Below, in pieces: positions 57,656-64,000 of a stretch of DNA of 64,000 bases (positions are counted from its first letter, which is position 1; each line of letters starts with the position of its first letter). Source of the DNA: Pyrrhosoma nymphula (taxonomy: Eukaryota; Arthropoda; Insecta; Odonata; Coenagrionidae); the NCBI GenBank assembly GCA_963573305.1, contig OY754336.1:13676699-13740698 (forward strand). The letters run 5' to 3'. The notes below the pieces were generated by a model, which did not search any database, was not told the origin of the DNA, and saw only the letters and a program-made list of their open reading frames with translations. The position numbers and the translations under genes were made by a program.

Positions 57656-58455
57656 TATTCTCACAATAATTGCCCTTGCTAAGTCGGTATTTATGGTGAC
57701 TGTGGGATACTGTAATGTTTATCTTATAGAATTAACTCTCAATTTTGTCTGTGCTCAATCGCTCATTCAATTCATAGGTACTATTACTTGGACCGCTTAC
57801 TTGATATTTCCTTATTTGCAGAGAGTTTTATTTATTACTTATATTTTTTAACCATGGATTTCCATGCATGAACTGATAGCCATAATTTAATCGAATCGAA
57901 TTTGGCAAAAAACTTGGGTTACTCGGTTGGTAGCCTTTCATTTTGCTGGTACATCAGTATTGCCAGTATGCTAGACCATTAAGTCATCTCCGGAAGAAAG
58001 TAGTTCGAGATGGTTTTTAAAATTTCTATCTGCAATCTACTTCTCAGACAGTGAACAAAATCACTTGCATCACTTAGAACCTGAACAATCATATTAGGTT
58101 AAAACGGGGCTGCTGTGGTAGTGTTTTATGTATTTTTAAAATTTGTACCGGTTACCTTTGAAGAAAAATTTTTTAAATATCCACAATGGTAAAATATACC
58201 TTATGAAATTACAAAGTGGAAAGTGTATTGATATCGAAGCAAGTTACTCGATGAAAAAGCTGCCATTATAGGTAATATCCCTCTCAATGTGAATACCAGT
58301 TCCTAAGCGAGAAGACAGCTTTTGTCGTAATATTTTTTAAAAGCACCCACCACGTTATGGAAATGCTCTATTTCTTTGAACCGTATACATCACGAAACTA
58401 AAATGAAACGACGACAGGTGAATTAATTACGGCGTCATAATTCTTCTGCGAAAAA
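57656..58455. other. AT-rich spacer, nothing recognised
   Basis: No gene, RNA or repeat boundary can be supported. Confidence 0.4.
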
Positions 58456-58815
58456 CGTGAATGAAATTTAACCCAATAGTTTTCCGCTCATTTTGGGGGC
58501 CGCAATGTATCGCCCCAGGACGTCTGGAATCAACGAAATACCTTTCGACACGGACCACTTCTTCCGCCCTCCCAAATCCTTGGCTGCGTTCGCAAGCAGA
58601 ACGACTCGTCACCTATCGCTCGTTGCGTGAATCTTGTTGGGTCATTTTCTGCCTCTACGGCTCCTCCATCTATTCGCGAGATGAGGAGAGGGGACCGAGG
58701 CGATTGCAGACGTCTCCGCAGATCAAAGCCGCTCGAGTAAAAGTCGACTGGAGGAAATCTGTCGAAACTCGATCCGTGTCGAGTCATCGCCCGTTTTCCT
58801 CCTTCCTTACTACCC
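58456..58815. other. GC-rich patch with a 135-codon open frame, no recognised domain
   Basis: The plus-strand frame 58461-58868 is Arg/Ser-rich and overlaps an 85-codon minus-strand frame, the pattern expected of stop-poor GC-rich DNA. I do not call a gene. Confidence 0.3.
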
Positions 58816-58935
58816 TTGCGGAATGTTTACGCTCGCGTCCTGCCCAGCCAATCAATTCCGATTACTAGCAGCTCCTTCTAGCTTAACAATGACGGTTTTT
58901 GCGCTTTCACGAATGGCTTTCCGGCTACCTTTCAT
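58816..58935 (+). repeat. Dispersed repeat, copy 1 (partner at 61185)
   Basis: TTGCGGAATGTTTACG, AGCCAATCAATTCCGATTAC, TAGC and TTTCACGAATGGCTTT occur in the same order as in 61185-61295. Family unknown. Confidence 0.5.
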
Positions 58936-59290
58936 TTAGGTTTCTTCATAACGAATGGTGTGCCAGGGGGATTTTGATATGTTTTCAGTAATAACAGCCA
59001 ATGTGGATTTAGAAATGCCTTTTTTCTGTAAATGTGTACAGGAATCGTCGATCAAACTAATATTTAAAAAATGGATATTTGCCCCGCATTGGTCGCCATT
59101 TATGTAATGTAAAAAAATGATGGTTGCCCCTCGCTAGAAGCCATTTAAATGATTTATCTACATTATTACCTTTGTCCGTGGTATTACCTTAAATAACGCT
59201 AGCTAGATTGGAAGCTAGCTCAGTTTTTGCTTTACTCCCACACTATATTTATTAAACAGTAGAGCATGAGACTTAAATGTTTTTACGCAT
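58936..59290. other. Spacer, nothing recognised
   Basis: AT-rich non-coding sequence; the TGCCCCGCATTGG and TTGCCCCTCGCTAG segments (about 59080-59140) hint at a small degenerate repeat. Confidence 0.3.
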
Positions 59291-59291
59291 A

Positions 59292-59722
59292 TACCTTATT
59301 TATCCGAATATAAGCCGCACTCGAATATAAGCCGAACCCCGTTTTTGGGGACTCAAACAGGGAAAAAGGTTAATGCGGGAATTCTAGCCGCACCATTTTT
59401 AGTGCATCCCGTACTGCATACAGCGTTAGGCATTGGAATTTTATAACTGTTTTTACATTACCTATGTACCTAACTGTGACACAATGTTACCTATATTATT
59501 CTTTAATATATGTATAAATTGTGCACCAGTTTGACCTTCAGCGTTATTTATTACTTTCCCCGAGGCTTAGACGAGTTTCGCTGGGGCGTCCGCGTGAATC
59601 CGAATGGCTAATTTGCTCAACTCGGTCATTTTTACGATTTTCTAAGAAAGTTCTTGAATTTAAGCCGCACCTCGAATATAAGCCGCGAAAAAAGTGCGGC
59701 TTATATTCGGAGAAATACGGTA
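59292..59722. mobile_element. TA-flanked MITE with CGAATATAAGCCG repeats
   Basis: The left end is TACCTTATTTATCCGAATAT; the right end read inward is TACCGTATTTCTCCGAATAT. Both continue AAGCCGCAC. The 13-mer CGAATATAAGCCG occurs twice directly at the left end (59305, 59322), and at the right end as a hairpin (59673-59686 with 59696-59709). TA flanks and the CCGTATTT...ATAAG terminus suggest a Tc1/mariner-pogo-type MITE, inferred from recalled families. It is 431 bp and non-coding. Confidence 0.75.
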
Positions 59723-60520
59723 ACACTAATTTATTAGATAGTACATTAAATAGCACTTTCCCCTTCTCTAATCATGTCTTCATTCTTCTCGGCTCATTGA
59801 TAAAGCCATATCACTTCTGTGCGCACTTAAGCCATTCCACTTTACAAAATATATAATACACTCACTTGTCAAAATAATCACTTTTTCACTCATCAAAGCA
59901 GAGAAACATAAGATATGTACATACATCAACCAACTCTGGTAACACACAGGTACTACCGCAGTTCCTTGCCGCGATCCTCCATGGTCACTCTTTTTTCTCT
60001 CACTCAAAAGGCGTAAGGTGGCCGCTCTAACTTGCGTTCCTGCTCCGGAGTCCACGCTGCTCCCAAATTAATCTGCATATCCTAGTGAGCTACTCTGTTT
60101 TACTCCTCCAGCGGGTTTTATTCTGTCACCGATATCTTCAGTATTCGAAACGAATCTTCTCCGCGTGGATTACCCCGTCCCACTAAAATTCTTTATATCA
60201 ATCCCGCCGTTACTATGAGTTGATTGTCCGGTATTATTGCCCTGCTTTTCCTATTCGCTTGTTATGTTTTACCCGATCCTGATTATTGCATACTCGCCAC
60301 GTTCCCGTTCTCAACATGCACAATATGGCGTACTTTTCCGTCCTCTTCAATCCAAAATAACAATAGTCTAGGCTGTTATGTTACAAAACCTTTCGGTATA
60401 GAAAATTAAAATATCTATTTGATGCGATCAAATTCATAATGGCTGCTCTGAGGAGACGATCATTAACCGGAGTTATTGTGGGCACCATGGTGAGTAGACG
60501 GGTGACTAAGGATTTTTTGG
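59723..60520. other. Spacer, nothing recognised
   Basis: Non-coding sequence between the MITE and the minus-strand SINE. The open frames at 59780-60055 and 60224-60409 have no motif. Confidence 0.4.
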
Positions 60521-60524
60521 TTTA

Positions 60525-60755
60525 AATGAATAAGGGTGGAGAAAAATCCGGCGTCGGCTTTAGCCAACGATAGGCGCCAAAGGTTCCACGGTTTTACGAA
60601 TCATCCGACGGACGAAGTACCTCACCAAAAGTTGTCATCAAGAAGGGATCAGGAATTTTCTCAAGATATCTCCACGTCTGCCGGGAATCGAATCTTGGGT
60701 CTCGGGATGAGATACCATTACTCTAGCCACCACATTAATCTCATCCCCCATCGTA
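60525..60755 (-). repeat. SINE copy with head and body, minus strand
   Basis: On the minus strand the head reads GTGGTGGCTAGAGTAATGG, CATCCCGAGACCC and GATTCGATTCCCGGCAG. The body follows: CGTCCGTCGGATGATTCG, TAAAACCGTGGAACC, TTTGGCGCCTATCG and AAGCCGACGCCGGATTT, matching 29465-29815 in order. It ties the head type of 21690 and 44203 to the body type of 7543, 11712 and 29465. The tail module is missing. Confidence 0.7.
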
Positions 60756-61184
60756 ATCACTCTGTTCTAGTGAAAAACGTTACTGATTCGAGAGTTTGCG
60801 TGCATTCGAATTGTTAGTAAGCAGCGTGTCAATCATTTATTTTTGTATTAAATTTTGTTTCATAGAAAATAATACTTGGGCCCTGCAATGCATTAAGAGC
60901 CATCAATTCTTGGAGAAAAGCTGCTTCCCTGTGTTTCTTTCAGAATCCGATAAATTATCAAACACGACCCATTAGATGAATTCTGATTTCCAGATTTTTG
61001 CAATCAATTTCAAATTTATAGTTTTAAATTACTTAAAATTTGTTTCCCATACAATTCTGATTCTTCTGTCGATAGAAAGGTGACAACGTGTGACTATTCT
61101 CTTCTCCTGGATGTTACGGATCTGCGATTTGCTCGGTGATCGTGGGCTTAACTGGGAATTCTACGTCCCTTACGCCCTACTTTC
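60756..61184. other. Spacer, nothing recognised
   Basis: AT-rich non-coding sequence with no supportable feature. Confidence 0.4.
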
Positions 61185-61295
61185 CTTCAAAATTTGCGGG
61201 ATGCTTACAGTCCTCCCTTTCTAGCCAATCAATTGCAATTACTAGCGCTTGAATACGCATTCACGAATGATTTTTCAATTTGCGTTTAGTGAAAT
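61185..61295 (+). repeat. Dispersed repeat, copy 2 (partner at 58816)
   Basis: TTGCGGGATGCTTACAG, AGCCAATCAATTGCAATTAC, TAGC and CACGAATGATTTTTC align with 58816-58935, same orientation and order, about 2.37 kb apart. Confidence 0.5.
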
Positions 61296-63050
61296 TTCTG
61301 CATAATTTAGGACTTTGGAAGACTTCTGGTAAATTGGATAGGTTGCAGTGAATTATAAACGATTTGAAAGACAGAAATGCTTTTCCGCTAGCTATTAATA
61401 CCATTCATCGGTTAAAACATGTGTTGACCAAAACTAAATACACGGGTTGGATGGATTGAAAAACAGTAGCAATGAGATATTTTACTGATTCAGAAGTTAA
61501 TTGATGGCGAACAGAACCCAAAAGACGGATTATAATGAATGCTTTTGTGTCCCGTTTCGAATCGTTACTACCTTACGAGGTTGATACTCCTGATAAATTA
61601 ATGTGTGACTTAATGCATGACTCTCTACTTTCTCCCACCTTAAAAATGGGTTTCGGACTGTATTCATGGTCTAGGAAATTGCTGCAGTAGCTTGTTTGCT
61701 GGAATCACCAAGTTAGTATGAGACTTCCACCTGTACATAGTATTACCCTGCACGCCGCCGCGCAGCGGGGGTATGTTTGGTGCATCTCTCTCTCTGAAAT
61801 ATGAGCAATGCAATAATGTAGGTCCAAGTGATGTCATCGTGACTTCAAGTTCAGCGTTTTTTTAAGGAAATACTATTTTTTTCCAAAAACAACATAATGG
61901 GGTGAAGTCACCTTTTTTACTTGAATCTTATACGGGAAAGACCACTAGTCGTTTTGTAGTTACTCGCGGCATAGTGTAGTGAGGAGATTTTCAATTTATT
62001 GGAATAAATTCGCCATGCAGGGTGTTGTGTTTTGAGTGGAAATACGTATATCAACTTATATAGCTAGTGAAAATAGGAATGATTATTTGTTTATCATTCT
62101 TCATAGCTTTAAAATAAAGTGGTGCCCGTCTCCTGTTTCCTTGGCGTATATTGAGTCACAGATGCCGCAATCAAATGAGTAATCCTCACGAATGGTGAAT
62201 ACGTTCATTAAAGTATGGCAGATTTCTTTTGCAATACTGCAAGTGTACCATCAGTTAGAGTGCTGCTTGTCGCAAGCATCTTTGCCTATTGTAACGTAAT
62301 TCGCTTTTCACTCAACGCCGTTCACCACGCCTCTCTCAGAATTGAAATATAGGTCACCCGCTCGTGCTTCGAAGAGTCTTCAACCAAAGACCTAATTGCT
62401 TTCTTGCCTCGCCGCGTAAGGTGCATCATGCGTGGATTGTAAATAAAAAATATACGCCTGTGAATACCGTTTGCCTGTACGGCCATAATAGACATCCTTG
62501 GTCTCGTTACCGCACTGATTCTCCATCCGTGCGCCAAAGGGCGTCATGATCTGGAAAGAAAGTCACGCAGCATCAACCGGACTTCCATCCTCTGTTATTT
62601 CCTCGTCTCCTCCTCGAAAACGTATTTTTACTTCGCATCTCCCTTATGCCTCTGCGCGGGCACCTACCTAAGCGATCAACCCAACAGCCGCCCACCACTA
62701 CCTATTGAAAGCCGCTATTACAGTGGCATATTTCTGGGGGAATGTAAACGCAAATAGGTTAGCTTATCTAAATTGGTGCTACATGAGCGTAAGAAGTAGA
62801 AATATGATAAATATTCATTGCGAGTATAATATTTTCGTTGCTTATTTTACCCGGTGGTTTTGTCGTTTTCTTAAGGAAATCGATAGTCGTGATGACTCTA
62901 ATATTTTCTTCTTGTTACGCCCCCCAATCAAGGAAATATAATTGCTGCTCATGTTTTTGAGGGAATGGTAGTTATGTCAGATAGATTGGAGGCTACTTTA
63001 TTGCTGAAAAAAGTTTATATCATAGCCGTGACCTTTGTTTATTATTATGT
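61296..63050. other. Intergenic DNA, nothing recognised
   Basis: Mostly AT-rich with a moderately GC-rich stretch at 62300-62700. No domain is recognisable in the short open frames. Confidence 0.4.
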
Positions 63051-63051
63051 A

Positions 63052-63402
63052 CTAGGTTTTATAAGGTGCCCGTGGCGCCCACTTATTCAAGGAAGATATT
63101 GAAGTTAAATGACACTTGATATCATGAGTTTATTCTCAGCACTAAATAAATTACATTCTTTCCGTTTATTTTCGAGAGAAATCAACGAACAGTTGTCCAT
63201 GTGAAAATACTGCTGTTTGGAGCTGAAGTCTAACGTGGTCAAACGACTGACCTTGCGACTTGATGATTGTAATCGCATATCCCGGAATCACTGGAAATTG
63301 TCGTTGTCGCAAGGTGAAAGGTAGCGTTGTCTGAGTGGGAGCCAAATCAGAAATGATTCTCGCTTCTATGAAATTTCTTGCCAGCAGTTGAATGATGGCA
63401 TT
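63052..63402 (-). mobile_element. Helitron 3' end with helicase fragment
   Basis: Read on the minus strand, the helicase C-terminus is followed by about 80 bp, a short hairpin (GTGG / CCAC, 63072-63082), CGGGCACCTT, and a terminal CTAG (63055-63052) with T next. CGGGCACCTT is also found just inside the 3' end of the Helitron at 19911-21182, suggesting one family. The 5' part lies to the right of 63402 and could not be traced. Confidence 0.65.
63166..63402 (-). pseudogene. Helitron RepHel helicase, C-terminal fragment
   Basis: A 78-codon frame ends in TAA at 63168-63166. It reads NAIIQLLARNFIEARI, then LPFTLRQRQFPVIPGYAITI, IKSQGQSFDHV and AVFSHGQLFVDFSR. This is the end of the PIF1/RecD-type helicase of Helitrons: the RRxQFPxxxxxAxTINKxQGQ block (motif V) and FSHGQLYVAxSR block (motif VI, with the arginine finger). 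The Asn and Lys of INKSQGQ read as IKSQGQ. It has no start codon and is a fragment, but has no internal stop, so it is probably not very old. In life the enzyme unwinds DNA for rolling-circle transposition. Confidence 0.85.
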
Positions 63403-63750
63403 TTAAAATTTAAGTGACTGTGGCTCCATCTTAAGCGTTCCTGAGTCAGTGAGTGTGTTACAAGGGCTTTGCTTATATAGGTGATGCTATCCTTCTATCC
63501 TTTAATTGTCTTATACACTCTAACATTTTTGTCCCAAATTCATCAAGGTATTGTGCAAGGTATCACAAGGTGTGGTGGTGTGGCAATAGTAGCTTCCCAT
63601 TTCGAGGGGCCTTGAACAACGGCAGTGGCAGAGATACTTGAGTAGAATTTCGTTCCTCATTTGATTGTTCTATGGAGAGCCCATGAATACATTCTATATT
63701 AATGGGAGAGCGTTTTAAGTGCAGTTGATTCGCCGTAAGTTTGGTATATC
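63403..63750. other. Spacer, possibly decayed Helitron sequence
   Basis: This lies on the 5' side of the minus-strand helicase fragment and may be Helitron-derived, but I recognise no further helicase motif. Nothing else is supported. Confidence 0.3.
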
Positions 63751-63754
63751 GTAA

Positions 63755-63920
63755 ACATTTGGACCCCGTGGCGACTCTTTATAGGAGTAGGCCGATTCCG
63801 ATTTTCTCTCCACCGTTCGTCGATTCCCCAAATTAGTCTCTCCCCAAACAACCTTTCCCATCTGCTCTCGATGGCGCAAATGACCTCAGTTGTCGGTTAA
63901 CTCCCCAAATAGCCGACAAA
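63755..63920 (+). repeat. SINE body and tail
   Basis: GGACCCCGTGGCGACTCTTT, GAGTAGGCCGATTCC, ATTCCCCAAATTAGTCTC (a single copy of the module expanded at 11760) and ATGGCGCAAATGACCTCAG then TTGTCGGTTAACTCCCC align with 29465-29815 and 11712-11945. The head is absent. Confidence 0.6.
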
Positions 63921-64000
63921 AATTTCGAGGGAAGAATTGAAATGAGAATTTGTTTACTGAGCCATTTTTCACGTTTTACTCCTGATTTATTTGGTCACTG

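Overview
This 64 kb window is from an animal nuclear genome. The only intact gene I can support encodes an RR-2 (Rebers-Riddiford) cuticular protein, which points to an arthropod and almost certainly an insect. Other support is the spliced gene with a 12-nt first coding exon, an arthropod-type core promoter, AATAAA polyadenylation, AT-rich intergenic DNA, and the kinds of transposon present (hAT, mariner, Helitron, tRNA-derived SINEs, APE-type LINE). I cannot name the species. There are no operons, ribosome binding sites, CRISPR arrays or rRNA genes.

Layout. 1-8.2 kb is gene-poor DNA with tandem repeats, a degenerate coding-like stretch (2.8-3.3 kb, minus), a 2.0 kb Harbinger-like inverted-repeat element (3.45-5.43 kb) and a SINE copy (7.54 kb). 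8.2-11.2 kb holds the cuticular protein gene: GC-rich promoter region, TATA box, 12-nt exon 1, a 1.56 kb intron with two SINE heads, and a GC-rich exon 2. 11.7-11.95 kb is a SINE tail in which one 41-bp module has expanded to four copies. 15.18-16.81 kb is a 1.6 kb inverted-repeat element. 19.9-21.2 kb is a Helitron carrying a helicase scrap and a nested TTAA-flanked MITE. 24.9-26.6 kb is a hAT element with a decayed transposase. 28.9 and 29.5 kb hold a LINE 3' end and the fullest SINE copy. 31.1-33.9 kb is repeat-dense: a hairpin, diverged duplications and a foldback-like array interrupted by a hAT MITE. 36.9-38.3 kb is a second Helitron-like element, 39-39.6 kb a mariner relic, and 40.07-40.15 kb a perfect 32-bp inverted repeat. 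45.4-47.0 kb is a tandem duplication of a 0.78 kb unit. 48.6-51.9 kb is a nearly intact APE/RT non-LTR retrotransposon broken by one in-frame stop. 57.5-60.8 kb carries two more SINE copies and a TA-flanked MITE. 63.05-63.4 kb is a Helitron helicase C-terminus on the minus strand, and another SINE tail ends the window.

How it fits together. The cuticular protein gene is the only host function visible; it would supply a secreted, chitin-binding structural protein. Nearly everything else recognisable is mobile DNA, often nested (MITE in Helitron, hAT MITE in the foldback-like array, SINE heads in the host intron). I found no convincing new molecular system. The best leads are structural: a SINE family with at least eight loci here, a shared LINE 3'-terminal hairpin, Helitron ends sharing a terminal motif, and the foldback-like array. 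All assignments come from reading the sequence and recalled family motifs; no database search was done.
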